Positions 26,461-35,319 are shown, numbered from the stretch's first letter. The stretch is 49,826 nucleotides of DNA from Alistipes sp. (GCA_017416915.1 JAFQAN010000009.1:1-49826), one strand, 5' to 3'. Translations and numbers: made by a program. The notes: generated from the letters alone by a model not told the origin.

Positions 26461-26769
26461 ACTAAAATTTCCGAAATATTACAATTTTGGGAGTACTTTT
26501 TTTGAAATCATTAGAAAAATGGTGGAATTTGTCTTGTGAAGTAGTGGCGGCTGATATAGCTTTTTGAGGTGTGGAAATGCAAAATTTTATTTAGGAAAAT
26601 TGTCTTTTTGTGCGGTCGATTTTTATGCGTTGCATAGGTCGTTTTGCAGGTGGAATAGATGGGGTAGAATAGTGGAATAAACGGCTAATTTATGTTCTAT
26701 TTTACTGCTGTGTTTCTGGCGTTTGTTTTGGTCGGTTGCGCCAAAATACTCTTTTTCTTTGAAAAAGGC
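26461..26769. other. AT-rich intergenic region between apbE and rpsO
   Basis: About 310 bases without a convincing gene. GTGGAAT recurs a few times on the plus strand (near 26531, 26650 and 26672) without a clear pattern. It presumably holds only the divergent upstream regions. Confidence 0.5.
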
Positions 26770-26800
26770 TTTGTAGTTTTAGAAAAATAGCGTATCTTTG
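26770..26800 (+). promoter_or_regulatory. Consensus promoter of rpsO-pnp
   Basis: TTTG (26770-26773), a 19-base spacer and TATCTTTG (26793-26800). Confidence 0.88.
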
Positions 26801-26908
26801 CCGCACGCTCCGGCAGGATCAAGGTAAGGATGATCTGTCGTGGAGTGGAACCAGGGGCGTTCTCCTCGGGAATCGTTACAAGGAGGCGCACCATAAAACC
26901 TTAATTTT
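26801..26908 (+). promoter_or_regulatory. Structured rpsO leader, possible S15 autoregulatory site
   Basis: The 5' UTR of about 100 bases folds readily. CACGCTCC pairs with GGAGTG, and inside it CGGCAGGATC pairs with GATCTGTCG. A second hairpin joins CTCCT (26862-26866) to AGGAG (26881-26885). Ribosomal protein S15 represses its own mRNA through leader structures in several bacterial phyla, so such a role is plausible here but not shown. The AGGAGG is 22 bases from the ATG, too far for a Shine-Dalgarno site. Confidence 0.45.
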
Positions 26909-27178
26909 ATGTATTTGACACCTGAGAAAAAGCAGGAGTTGTTTGGTCAGTACGGCAAATCAACAACCGACACTGGTTCACCCGAGAGCCAGATCGCGTT
27001 ATTCACCTACCGTATCAACCACCTTACCGAGCACATGAAGAGCAACCGTCACGACTACGGCACGCAGCGTTCGCTGTTGCGTCTTGTAGGTAAGCGTCGT
27101 AAGTTGCTTATGTACTTGAAGGAGGTTGATATCGAGCGTTACCGTGCGATCATCAAGACACTCAACCTTCGTAAGTAA
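26909..27178 (+). CDS. rpsO: Small ribosomal subunit protein uS15
   Basis: An 89-residue S15 of standard length that binds 16S rRNA helices 20-22 in the central domain of the 30S subunit. The family run TDTGSPESQIALFTYRINHL is at 20-39, then LTEHMKSNRHDYGTQRSLLRLVGKRRKLL and the C-terminal YLKEVDIERYRAIIKTLNLRK. It precedes pnp, the widely conserved order, and a hairpin separates the two. Confidence 0.98.
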   Translation: MYLTPEKKQELFGQYGKSTTDTGSPESQIALFTYRINHLTEHMKSNRHDYGTQRSLLRLVGKRRKLLMYLKEVDIERYRAIIKTLNLRK

Positions 27179-27190
27179 GAGTGTGCAACG

Positions 27191-27223
27191 AATGAAGGCA
27201 ACGCCATTGGTGCTGCCTTCATT
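27191..27223 (+). terminator. Hairpin between rpsO and pnp
   Basis: AATGAAGGCA (27191-27200) pairs perfectly with TGCCTTCATT (27214-27223). The following sequence AATTTGG has only a weak T-run, so it may attenuate transcription, protect the rpsO mRNA end or act as a processing site, like the rpsO-pnp junction of other bacteria. Confidence 0.6.
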
Positions 27224-27282
27224 AATTTGGAAGCGAATTACAAAAATATAGCAGAATTTTTAAGAGGTTTTTAGATTTTTTT

Positions 27283-29514
27283 ATGGAAGCAAACAAGTTG
27301 TACAATGCTGTACAGAAGACAATCACGCTCGCCGATGGTCGCGAGATTATGATCGAGACTGGCAAGCTGGCAAAGCAGGCAGACGGCTCGGTGGTTGTAC
27401 GTATGGGCGACACAATGCTTTTGGGTACTGTTGTTGCCGCAAAGGATGCCAAGGAGGGTACCGATTTTATGCCCTTGCAGGTGGAGTATAAGGAGAAGTA
27501 TGCGTCGTGTGGTCGTTTCCCTGGTGGCTTTATGAAGCGTGAGGGTAAGGCTGGCGACTCTGAAATTTTGGTGGCACGTCTTATCGACCGTGCTTTGCGC
27601 CCCTTGTTCCCCGCCGACTATCACGCCGAGGTTTTCGTTACTGTAAACCTTATCTCGGCAGAGAAAGATATTCAGCCCGACGCACTTGCAGGTTTGGCAG
27701 CGTCGGCAGCACTTGCCGTGTCGGACATCCCCTTCGGTGGTCCTATCTCGGAGGTGCGTGTAGCACGTATCAATGGTGAGTATGTCATCAACCCTGGCTT
27801 TGAGGCTATGAAGAGCGCCGATTTGGACATTATGGTTGGTGGTACTATCGACAATATCCTTATGGTTGAGGGTGAGATGAACGAGGTGTCGGAGGAGGTT
27901 ATGCTCGGCGCTATCAAGTTCGCTCACGAGGAGATTAAGAAGCACTGCGCCGTGCAGATTGAGCTTATGAAGGAGCTTGGCAAGGATGTTAAGCGTACCT
28001 ACTGCCACGAGACCAACGACGAGGAGCTTCGTCAGACTATCATCACGGAGCTTTACGACAAGGCTTATGCTATCGCTACCAGCGGTACTATGAAGCACGA
28101 GCGTCAGGATGCCTTCGACGCATTGGAGGCGGAGTTCGCAGCGCGCTATACCGAGGAGGAGTTGGAGGAGAAGGCTCCGCTTATCCACAAGTATTTCCAC
28201 GACGACGTGCAGAAGAAGGCTATGCGTAATATGATTCTCGACGAGGGTAAGCGTCTCGATGGTCGTCGCACCGACGAGATTCGTCCTATCTGGTGCGAGG
28301 TTGATTACCTGCCCTGCGCTCACGGCTCGGCAATCTTTACCCGTGGTGAGACCCAGTCGCTTACGACCGTTACTCTCGGCACGAAGCTCGACGAGAAGAT
28401 GAAGGATGAGGTGCTTGTTCAGGGTAGCGAGCAGTTTGTTCTGCACTATAACTTCCCGCCCTTCTCTACGGGCGAGGCACGTCCTGCACGTGGTTTGAGC
28501 CGTCGCGAGATTGGCCACGGCCATTTGGCTTGGCGCGCGTTGAAGCCTATGGTACCCCTGGGCGAGGAGAACCCCTATGCGGTACGTGTTGTTTCGGACA
28601 TCTTGGAGTCTAACGGCTCGTCGTCAATGGCAACCGTATGTGCTGGTACTTTGGCGCTTATGGATGCAGGTGTTAAGTTGCGTAAGCCCGTGTCGGGTAT
28701 CGCTATGGGTCTTATCTCGGACTCTGCAACAGGTCGTTGGGCCGTGTTGTCGGATATTCTTGGTGATGAGGACCACCTCGGCGATATGGACTTCAAGGTT
28801 ACAGGTACGCGCGACGGTATCACCGCTACACAGATGGATATCAAGGTTGATGGTCTCTCGTACGAGGTCCTTGCTACGGCTTTGGAGCAGGCACGTCAGG
28901 GTCGTCTGCATATCCTCGACAAGCTCGTAGAGACTATCGCTGAGCCACGCGAGGACTACAAGCCCTTCGTACCCCGTATCGTGCAGATTACCATCCCTCA
29001 GGACTTCATTGGAGCTGTTATCGGCCCTGGCGGTAAGGTTATTCAGGATATCCAGAAGACTACTGGCACCACCATCACCATTACCGAGGTTGATGAGAAG
29101 GGTATCGTAGATATTTTCGGTCAGGACAAGGAGGCTTTGGATGGTGCTTTGGCACGTATCAAGGCTATCGTCGCTGTCCCCGAGATTGGCGAGACCTACA
29201 ATGGTAAGATTCGCTCGATTGTCGATTTCGGCGCATTTGTCGAGATTTTGCCTGGCAAGGATGCGCTGCTCCACATCTCGGAGATTGACTACAAGCGCTT
29301 CGAGACTATGGAGGAGACAGGCTTGAAGGAGGGCGATATGATTGAGGTTAAGCTCATCGCCAAGGATCAGAAGACAGGTAAGTTGAAGCTGTCGCGCCGC
29401 GCACTTCTCCCCAAGCCCGAGGGTTGGGTGGAGCGTGAGCCACGCGAGCGTAAGCCCCGCGAGGGTGGTGAGCGTCGTGATGACAAGCGCGGTCCACGCC
29501 GTGAGCGCCACTAA
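27283..29514 (+). CDS. pnp: Polyribonucleotide nucleotidyltransferase (PNPase)
   Basis: A 743-residue 3'-5' phosphorolytic exoribonuclease of the RNA degradosome. Two RNase PH domains (about 10-230 and 310-545), a KH domain with [14 protein letters not shown] near 576-589, and an S1 domain (about 635-705, [28 protein letters not shown]) are intact. The catalytic-core segments [23 protein letters not shown] and [13 protein letters not shown] are present. An Arg/Glu/Pro-rich tail ([17 protein letters not shown]) ends the protein. The antisense strand is open over long stretches because of codon bias. Confidence 0.98.
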   Translation: MEANKLYNAVQKTITLADGREIMIETGKLAKQADGSVVVRMGDTMLLGTVVAAKDAKEGTDFMPLQVEYKEKYASCGRFPGGFMKREGKAGDSEILVARLIDRALRPLFPADYHAEVFVTVNLISAEKDIQPDALAGLAASAALAVSDIPFGGPISEVRVARINGEYVINPGFEAMKSADLDIMVGGTIDNILMVEGEMNEVSEEVMLGAIKFAHEEIKKHCAVQIELMKELGKDVKRTYCHETNDEELRQTIITELYDKAYAIATSGTMKHERQDAFDALEAEFAARYTEEELEEKAPLIHKYFHDDVQKKAMRNMILDEGKRLDGRRTDEIRPIWCEVDYLPCAHGSAIFTRGETQSLTTVTLGTKLDEKMKDEVLVQGSEQFVLHYNFPPFSTGEARPARGLSRREIGHGHLAWRALKPMVPLGEENPYAVRVVSDILESNGSSSMATVCAGTLALMDAGVKLRKPVSGIAMGLISDSATGRWAVLSDILGDEDHLGDMDFKVTGTRDGITATQMDIKVDGLSYEVLATALEQARQGRLHILDKLVETIAEPREDYKPFVPRIVQITIPQDFIGAVIGPGGKVIQDIQKTTGTTITITEVDEKGIVDIFGQDKEALDGALARIKAIVAVPEIGETYNGKIRSIVDFGAFVEILPGKDALLHISEIDYKRFETMEETGLKEGDMIEVKLIAKDQKTGKLKLSRRALLPKPEGWVEREPRERKPREGGERRDDKRGPRRERH

Positions 29515-29532
29515 TAGATAGACAATAGTTCG

Positions 29533-29571
29533 ACGCCCGACATCGCTATATATAATAAGGTGTCGGGGCGT
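29533..29571 (+). terminator. GC-rich hairpin after pnp
   Basis: ACGCCCGACA (29533-29542) pairs with TGTCGGGGCGT (29561-29571) with one bulged G. No T-tract follows, so it could be an mRNA 3'-end stabiliser or a weak terminator. Confidence 0.5.
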
Positions 29572-29627
29572 TGAGACCACAAGGCAACTACGTAAATAAT
29601 AATTTTTAACCACATTTTTTTTAGACT

Positions 29628-31382
29628 ATGAAGAATCTTTTTAAGTTGAGCGCATTGCTCGTTGTTGCAGTGATGACCCTTACGGGCTGTAACTGCTTCA
29701 AGAAGATGGCAAAGCATCAGGACGATGTTAAGCTTACCTGCACCCCCGAGGTGTTGGTGTTGAACAACGGTCGTGTTGAGGCTGATGTTAAGGTTACCTT
29801 CCCCGAGGAGTACTTCAACAAGAAGGCTGTGTTGAAGGTTACCCCTGTGATGGTATTCGAGGGTGGCGAGGTAGCAGGTACTACTCAGTACTTCCAGGGT
29901 ACTAAGGTAGATGACAACTACACAGTAATCTCTAAGGACAACGGTGGCGAATACACTATGCACGTGTCGTTCCCCTATGACGACCGTATGGAGTGCAGCG
30001 AGTTGCAGCTCCGCGCCGAGGTTAAGTGTCCTAAGGGTAAGTGCAAGGAGTTCACTTTGGTAAATCTCAACGATGGTGCTATCCCCACCAAGGAGCAGGC
30101 TGAGATCTTGGCTGCTGGTGGTGCCGAGGCAGATATGTTGAAGCGTCAGTTCGGTTTGACTATCGCTCAGGGTGTTAATACTATGCAGCGTGACCTCGAC
30201 TATGCAGCTGCTATGCAGCCTATGGAGTCGGGCTACAAGAACGTTATTACCGAGGTTACCAAGGCTAACTATATGTACGCTATCAACTCTTCAACCTTGT
30301 CATCGAAGGCTAAGAAGAGCGACGAGCTTACCGCATTCCAGCAGAAGGCTGCCGAGCAGATGTCTAACGACCGCATCAAGCAGAACATCTACGTTAATGG
30401 TTACGCATCGCCCGATGGTCCCGAGAAGTTCAACGATAAGCTCTCGGCTAAGCGTAGCGAGTCTGGTAAGAAGGCTGCCGAGCAGCTCCTCAAGGAGGTA
30501 GGTCTGCCCCTTGACGCCGCATCGTATGGCGAGGACTGGGAGGGCTTCAAGGAGCTTGTTGCTGCTTCGGACATCGAGGATAAGGAGCTTATCCTTTCGG
30601 TGTTGAACAGCTACGAGTCATCTTCGGAGCGCGAGAACCAGATTAAGAATATGTCTCAGGTATTCGAGGCTTTGAAGAACGACATTCTTCCTCAGTTGCG
30701 TCGTGCGCAGCTCGTAAATAGCTCGGATATCACAGGCAAGACCGATGACGAGATGGTTGCTTTTGTTCGCAATGGTCAGTACGATAAGCTCGACGAGAAG
30801 GAGATGCTTCACATCGCATCTACCGACAAGCTCAGCGAGCGCGAGCAGATTGCCGTTTTGGAGAAGGCTGCTAAGGAGTATAAGAGCGCTACGGCATACA
30901 ACAACCTTGGTGTAGCTTATGCTAAGGCTGGCGAGACTGCTAAGGCTGATGAGGCTTTTGCTGCTGCTGTTAAGGCTGGTGGCAACGCATCGGAGATTAA
31001 CAACAACCTCGCATTGGTAAACCTTATGAAGGGCGATACGGCTGCTGCTAAGAGCTACGTTGCTGCTGCTACTGCCGAGACTAAGGCGCTGGCTGCTGCT
31101 GCCGAGGGTAACTATGCCTCAGCACAGTCGCAGCTCGACGGCTACAACGCTGCTGTTGCTGCCGCAATGAACGCAGACTACACCGCTGCAAAGCAGTTTA
31201 TCGCTAACGACACCACTGCAAAGGCTGACTACTTGCGCGCTATCATCGCCGTTAAGCAGGGCGATATGGCAGCAGCTACTGCACAGCTCAACAGCGCTAT
31301 CGCTAAGGAGCCTGCGTATGCAGAGCGTTGCAAGAAGGATGTTAATTTGAGAGAGTATATCGGCAAGGACATCATCTTGTAG
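29628..31382 (+). CDS. OmpA-domain and TPR lipoprotein
   Basis: A 584-residue lipoprotein (lipobox LTGC, Cys21). The N-terminal half is beta-rich and includes VKLTCTPEVLVLNNGRVEAD. An OmpA-like peptidoglycan-binding region lies around 255-300 (NIYVNGYASPDGPEKFNDKLSAKRS), with the usual Asp and Arg positions. From about 415 there are TPR-like helices (ATAYNNLGVAYAKAGETAKADEAF) in an alanine-rich C terminus. It probably tethers the outer membrane to peptidoglycan or scaffolds envelope proteins. Codon use is strongly biased, suggesting high expression. The G of its TAG stop is the first base of element C. Confidence 0.82.
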   Translation: MKNLFKLSALLVVAVMTLTGCNCFKKMAKHQDDVKLTCTPEVLVLNNGRVEADVKVTFPEEYFNKKAVLKVTPVMVFEGGEVAGTTQYFQGTKVDDNYTVISKDNGGEYTMHVSFPYDDRMECSELQLRAEVKCPKGKCKEFTLVNLNDGAIPTKEQAEILAAGGAEADMLKRQFGLTIAQGVNTMQRDLDYAAAMQPMESGYKNVITEVTKANYMYAINSSTLSSKAKKSDELTAFQQKAAEQMSNDRIKQNIYVNGYASPDGPEKFNDKLSAKRSESGKKAAEQLLKEVGLPLDAASYGEDWEGFKELVAASDIEDKELILSVLNSYESSSERENQIKNMSQVFEALKNDILPQLRRAQLVNSSDITGKTDDEMVAFVRNGQYDKLDEKEMLHIASTDKLSEREQIAVLEKAAKEYKSATAYNNLGVAYAKAGETAKADEAFAAAVKAGGNASEINNNLALVNLMKGDTAAAKSYVAAATAETKALAAAAEGNYASAQSQLDGYNAAVAAAMNADYTAAKQFIANDTTAKADYLRAIIAVKQGDMAAATAQLNSAIAKEPAYAERCKKDVNLREYIGKDIIL

Positions 31383-31510
31383 CTTGGCGTGATAGCGGCG
31401 CATCAGCGTCCTATCCCAAAAAGTAGAGTGCCGTGGGCTGTACGTTTTAGTACTATCCCACGGCACTCTCTTTTGCGATAGAACACTGCTGCACCACTCT
31501 GACGCCAAGC
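31382..31510 (+). repeat. GCTTGGCGT element, copy C (divergent)
   Basis: A 129-bp element with perfect inverted ends GCTTGGCGT/ACGCCAAGC. Hairpin 2 has the stem GAGTGCCGTGGG/CCCACGGCACTC, unlike the canonical stem but fully paired, and keeps the apex GTACGTTTTAGTAC. Hairpin 1 is weaker here (GCGGCGC against GCGTCC). Confidence 0.85.
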
Positions 31511-31532
31511 TGCCACGCACGGCCCCGCACAG

Positions 31533-31783
31533 CTGAGAATGCCTGAGAATGCCTGAGAACGCCTGGGTTTTTCAGCAGTCTCGTCGTCCCGTCGTCTCGT
31601 CGTCCCGTCGTCTCGCGGTCTCGTAGTCCCGTCGTCTTGTTGGCGCGCTTCCCAGTCATTCCCAGTCTTTCTCAGTCTTTCCCAGTCAATCGCGCGCCCC
31701 AGCCAATCGCGCGCCTCAGTCAATCGCGCGCCTCAGCCTCCCGCGCCCCTCAGCCTCCCGCGCCCCAGCCAATCGCGCGCCAC
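31533..31783 (+). repeat. Composite tandem-repeat tail after element C
   Basis: Four ordered blocks: three 10-bp units CTGAGAAYGC (31533-31562) followed by TTTTTCAGC; eight 8-bp units GTCYCGTC and variants (31578-31641); four 10-bp units CCCAGTCATT and variants (31651-31690), roughly inverted to the first block; and six 17-bp units such as CAGCCAATCGCGCGCCT (31683-31783). The first three blocks recur in the same order at 34802-34997. No gene is credible here, although frames stay open. From 31784 to 31913 I see only pyrimidine-rich sequence. Confidence 0.85.
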
Positions 31784-31913
31784 CCAGCCGTTCCCTTAAA
31801 AAACGCCCGCTTCTCGCTCTCCGCTCCTTACCTCTCACCCCCCCCCTCATGCCTCGCTGCTCAGCTTGCACTTTGCGCCATATCGCCTTTCTCCTACACT
31901 TTTTTTACTTTTT

Positions 31914-31945
31914 TTTGCGAGAATAAAAAATTTTTCATATCTTCG
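31914..31945 (+). promoter_or_regulatory. Near-consensus promoter of the FN3 lipoprotein gene
   Basis: TTTG (31914-31917), 20 bases, then TATCTTCG (31938-31945, one mismatch). The leader would be about 120 bases and AT-rich. Confidence 0.6.
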
Positions 31946-32072
31946 CGTATGCAATTTGGATTAATGTGTTCCGATTTTATGAGACGACATAATTTTGGGA
32001 GATTTTAAGCGTTATTTTAATTGCCAAAAAATAAACTTTATAACAATATTTATTAACTAATTATCAAACAAA

Positions 32073-33512
32073 ATGAAAAAGTTTTTTTCTTTGATGGTAG
32101 CATTTGCTACTTTGTTTGCTTTCACTTCTTGCGGTGAGGGTGAGGAGACTCCCGAGCCTGTTGCTCCTACCAAGTGCTCGAAGCCTTCGTTGAAGGTTAC
32201 TGAGAAGGGCGATGACTACTTCACTATTGAGTGGAAGACTGTTGCTGGTGCTGCAAGCTACTTCGTAGATTGCGGTGGTAACACTCAGAGCATTACTGAG
32301 CCTACGGTTACCTACACTGATGTTGCTCCTGGCGAGTATGTAGTACGTGTAATGGCTGTTGCTGGCGAGGGCTATACCGACTCTGATTATGCAGAGATTA
32401 AGGTAAAGGTTGTTCCCCAAGATACTAAGGACTGGTTTACTCAGACCGTTGAGCTTGGTGAGGATGCTGAGAAAAATATTACCAGGAGTAATGCATTTTA
32501 CTCTACTTGGAAGGGTAAGGGTATTGTAGCTATCAAGTGCGGTGTGTTTGAGGCAGCTGCTTCGAGCAATATGTCTGAAGCTGATCTCGAGGGCTATCTG
32601 CAAGCAGCTGAGGAGAAGTATGTAACTGCTGCAAATAGCGAGGAGGGCTGCACTTTGGTATGGGGTCCCCTTCAGGCTGCTACCGAGTGGGAGATTGTTG
32701 CTATTGCTGAGAATGAGTTTGGCTATAAGCTCGTTCAGCGTCACACAATCGAGACTGAGCCTGCCGCTATGGCAGATTACGTAGCTGAGTGGCTTGGCAC
32801 TTGGGAGGTAACCGCTGATAAGACTGTGGAGTACTATCAGTATGAGGACGAGGAGACTGGAATGGAGTACCTTGGCGATCGCGTTTTGGAGGAGCCTTAC
32901 ACTACGACTTGGGAGATTCAGCACTACCCCGTATATTCTGATGCTGTCGTTATTAATGGTGTATCGCGCGTATTCCCCGAGGACGGCTTCCCCGCTTTGG
33001 CACGTGTTCTCGAAGGTGGTAAGTTGGAGTTGGTAGCTGGTATCCAGGTTGCTGCAGCTGACCAAGGTGGTTATGTTCCTATGTGGGTTCCTACGTTTGC
33101 CGTAGCTGAGATGGATGTGTATCGTGTTCCAGTCGATATTCCGTTCTATGATTTCGGTGTAGATGAGAATGGCGAGCTTAACTACTTTGCTGCTTACACA
33201 TTTACTCTTAATGGAACTACTGCGGTATCTGCTCCTGGTGAGATGCCATTGACTGCAACAGATAATGAGACTAAAGAAACGACTGAGGTAACTGGTATTG
33301 TTGATAGCTTCGATATCTATGCAGTAGGTCAGCAGGGAGTTGCAACTTATGGCAATTTCACAGCGGGTGAGACTACCAAGGTTAATACTGGTACTATGAC
33401 CATGGTTAAGAGCCAGGCTGCTCCCGCAATCAGCGCTAAGATGGTTGGCGAGAAGAAGAACATCGTTCTTATGCCCTTTAAGAAGAGCAACAAGTGCGAG
33501 TTTACGTACTAA
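32073..33512 (+). CDS. FN3-domain surface lipoprotein
   Basis: A 479-residue lipoprotein with lipobox FTSC (Cys20). Right after the cysteine comes an acidic run (GEGEETPEP), resembling the signals that send Bacteroidetes lipoproteins to the cell surface. A fibronectin type III-like domain occupies about 35-115 (LKVTEKGDDYFTIEWKTVAGA...YVVRVMAVAGEGYTDSDY). The remaining 350 residues match no fold I recognise; they are beta-rich and may bind a ligand. It is monocistronic, with its own promoter and terminator. Confidence 0.72.
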   Translation: MKKFFSLMVAFATLFAFTSCGEGEETPEPVAPTKCSKPSLKVTEKGDDYFTIEWKTVAGAASYFVDCGGNTQSITEPTVTYTDVAPGEYVVRVMAVAGEGYTDSDYAEIKVKVVPQDTKDWFTQTVELGEDAEKNITRSNAFYSTWKGKGIVAIKCGVFEAAASSNMSEADLEGYLQAAEEKYVTAANSEEGCTLVWGPLQAATEWEIVAIAENEFGYKLVQRHTIETEPAAMADYVAEWLGTWEVTADKTVEYYQYEDEETGMEYLGDRVLEEPYTTTWEIQHYPVYSDAVVINGVSRVFPEDGFPALARVLEGGKLELVAGIQVAAADQGGYVPMWVPTFAVAEMDVYRVPVDIPFYDFGVDENGELNYFAAYTFTLNGTTAVSAPGEMPLTATDNETKETTEVTGIVDSFDIYAVGQQGVATYGNFTAGETTKVNTGTMTMVKSQAAPAISAKMVGEKKNIVLMPFKKSNKCEFTY

Positions 33513-33534
33513 TTAACTCTATATAAGTAAGTAT

Positions 33535-33568
33535 GGCGCGGCAGTCTATCTGCTGCGCCTATTTTTTT
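33535..33568 (+). terminator. Intrinsic terminator after the FN3 lipoprotein gene
   Basis: GGCGCGGCAG (33535-33544) pairs with CTGCTGCGCC (33550-33559) with one G-T pair around the loop TCTAT, followed by TATTTTTTT. Confidence 0.9.
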
Positions 33569-33597
33569 ATTGTGCGATGCAAAAAAGTGGGGTAGTT

Positions 33598-33629
33598 GTT
33601 GGCTAAGTGAGGAAAAATGTCTATATTTG
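33598..33629 (+). promoter_or_regulatory. Promoter of deoC
   Basis: GTTG (33598-33601), 20 bases, then TATATTTG (33622-33629). The leader is about 15 bases to the ATG at 33651. Confidence 0.6.
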
Positions 33630-33650
33630 TGATTACAAAAATGTGTGATT

Positions 33651-34526
33651 ATGGATTACGCTAAGGAGTTAGAGAAATATGCGCCTGCGCATACCGACGC
33701 TCAGGTCGCCAAGGAGGTCGCCAAGATTAAGGTGGCAGCCAACCGCAATGACAATGCCGATGTCTATAAGTTTTGCTACTCGGCAATAGACCTTACCACG
33801 CTGTCGTGCAACGACTCGCAGGAGTCGGTACAGGCATTTGCACGTAAGGCGGTGGAGTTCTACGAGAAGTACCCCAACATACCCAACGTGGCATCTATCT
33901 GCGTCTATCCGCCCTTTGTCGAGACCGTAGGCTTGGAGATTGACGGTACGCCTATGCGCATAACAAGCGTGGCAGGCGCATTCCCCGCATCGCAGAGCTT
34001 CATCGAGGTCAAGGCGTTGGAGGTGGCTATGGCCATCGAAAATGGTGCCGACGAGGTAGATATAGTCCTCAACCCAGGTATGATGCTTGCAGGACATACC
34101 GACGAGGCAGCAAGCGAGGTGGAGTTGCTTAGAGAGGAGGCGCGCGATGTGGTGTTGAAGGTTATCATCGAGTCGGGCGCACTGAAAACTCCTGAGCTGA
34201 TACGTCGCGCATCGTTGGTGTCGATGTTTGCGGGTGCAGACTTCGTGAAGACCTCGACAGGTAAGATTGACGTTGCCGCAACACCCGAGGCAGCCTTTGT
34301 GATGTGCCACGCCATCAAGGACTACTACAATATGACAGGTCGTAAGGTGGGCTTCAAGGCGGCAGGTGGTGTGCGCACCCCCGAGGATGCAGCCCTCTAC
34401 TACACCATCGTAGAGGAGGTATTGGGCGAGGAGTGGCTAACAACGGATTTATTCCGTATCGGCGCGTCGTCAGCAGCCAACAACCTTATTTCAGCGATTG
34501 AGGATAAGGATATCAAGTATTATTAG
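33651..34526 (+). CDS. deoC: Deoxyribose-phosphate aldolase
   Basis: A 291-residue class I aldolase that splits 2-deoxyribose 5-phosphate into glyceraldehyde 3-phosphate and acetaldehyde. The Schiff-base lysine lies in GADFVKTSTGK, the proton-relay lysine in GRKVGFKAAGGVRTPEDA, and ENGADEVDIVLNPG forms the characteristic barrel strand. The length is that of the longer DeoC subgroup. A GTG at 33645 would add two residues; the ATG at 33651 is preferred. Its TAG stop ends at the first base of element D1. Confidence 0.96.
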   Translation: MDYAKELEKYAPAHTDAQVAKEVAKIKVAANRNDNADVYKFCYSAIDLTTLSCNDSQESVQAFARKAVEFYEKYPNIPNVASICVYPPFVETVGLEIDGTPMRITSVAGAFPASQSFIEVKALEVAMAIENGADEVDIVLNPGMMLAGHTDEAASEVELLREEARDVVLKVIIESGALKTPELIRRASLVSMFAGADFVKTSTGKIDVAATPEAAFVMCHAIKDYYNMTGRKVGFKAAGGVRTPEDAALYYTIVEEVLGEEWLTTDLFRIGASSAANNLISAIEDKDIKYY

Positions 34527-34652
34527 CTTGGCGTGATAAGGGGTCGATTGCGTCCCCTAACAAAAATGCCGTCAATGGGACGTACGTTCAAGTACTACCC
34601 ATCGACGGCATTTTTGCCGAGTGTAGCACTCGGCACCCTTCTGACACCAAGC
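34526..34652 (+). repeat. GCTTGGCGT element, copy D1 (divergent)
   Basis: A 127-bp element with ends GCTTGGCGT and ACACCAAGC (one change). Hairpin 1 is AGGGG/CCCCT. Hairpin 2 uses AAAAATGCCGTC/GACGGCATTTTT with apex GTACGTTCAAGTAC, and a third hairpin GCCGAGTG-TAG-CACTCGGC is unique to this copy. Confidence 0.85.
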
Positions 34653-34653
34653 T

Positions 34654-34779
34654 GCTTGATGTGATAGCGGCGCATCAGCGCCGCCTCAATCATTGGGCTG
34701 AATGGAATGTACGCTCAGTACTATCCATCCAGCCCAATCTCTTTATCGGCGACACTGCTGCACCACTCTGACGCCAAGC
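34654..34779 (+). repeat. GCTTGGCGT element, copy D2 (canonical type)
   Basis: A 126-bp copy in direct tandem with D1. The left end is GCTTGATGT and the right end ACGCCAAGC. The interior is almost identical to the copies at 14557 and 49679 (apex GTACGCTCAGTAC). Confidence 0.85.
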
Positions 34780-34801
34780 TGCCTCGCGCAGCCACGCACA
34801 A

Positions 34802-34997
34802 CTGAGAACGCCTGAGAATGCCTGAGAATACCTGAGAACGCCTGAGTTTTTCAGCGGTCTCGCAGTCCCGCAGTTCCGCTGTCCCGTCGTCCCGTGGTCT
34901 CGTAGTCTCGTCGTCTCGTCGTCTTGTTGGCGCGCCTCCCAGTCATTCCCAGTCATTCCCAGGCTTTCTCAGTCTTTCTCAGCCATTCTCAGTCAAT
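34802..34997 (+). repeat. Composite tandem-repeat tail after element D
   Basis: Four 10-bp units CTGAGAAYGC (34802-34841), then CTGAGTTTTTCAGCG; nine 8-bp units GTCYCGTC and variants (34857-34928); and six 10-bp units CCCAGTCATT/CTCAGTCTTT (34938-34997). Block order and joining sequences (TTTTTCAGC, TTGTTGGCGCGC, CAATCGCGCGCC) match the tail of element C. The rest of the gap up to 35084 holds nothing recognisable. Confidence 0.85.
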
Positions 34998-35084
34998 CGC
35001 GCGCCTCTCGGTTGTTTTCAGCTGTGTGAGGCTGCTGCCACCATTTTCTGCGCCGCCCTTGCTCGGTTTGTTTGTTCGCTGATA

Positions 35085-35118
35085 AAACACAAAAGGCGAC
35101 CCGAAGGTCGCCTTTTGT
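35085..35118 (-). terminator. Intrinsic terminator of the rpmB-rpmG-DUF4295 operon
   Basis: ACAAAAGGCGACC and GGTCGCCTTTTGT form a perfect 13-bp stem around CGAA. On the minus strand it runs into TTTTGTGTTTTA. Confidence 0.92.
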
Positions 35119-35140
35119 ATTAGTCGATGACTAATGCAAA

Positions 35141-35299
35141 TTATTTCTGTGCGAAGAAGTTCTTAATCTCCTCGTCGTCCAGAATGTTCTGAGTCTGGAA
35201 AACGTAAGCACCTGTCTTCTCCGACTTAACCATCTTGATACACTTTGTGTACTTCTTGCTGGTACCCGTTTTAAGGGTTGCAACTACTTTCTTTGCCAT
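35141..35299 (-). CDS. DUF4295 small basic protein
   Basis: A 52-residue lysine-rich protein starting MAKKVVATLKTGTSKKYTK and ending KNFFAQK, a close match to the DUF4295 family encoded after rpmB and rpmG in Bacteroidetes. The position and basic character point to a ribosome-associated protein, but its role is not established in the sequence. It begins 20 bases after rpmG and is followed by the operon terminator. Confidence 0.9.
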   Translation of the reverse strand: MAKKVVATLKTGTSKKYTKCIKMVKSEKTGAYVFQTQNILDDEEIKNFFAQK

Positions 35300-35319
35300 A
35301 CTTTACCTTCTTGTTAAAA

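Noticed and set aside
26881-26886. AGGAGG as Shine-Dalgarno site of rpsO
   Set aside because: It is 22 bases from the ATG and is paired in a leader hairpin.
27271-28524. 417-codon antisense frame over pnp
   Set aside because: It is a shadow of biased codon use in pnp, with no recognisable motif and no promoter.
31637-32008. 123-codon frame in the repeat tail
   Set aside because: It translates tandem repeats into low-complexity Ser/Arg/Pro/Gln sequence.
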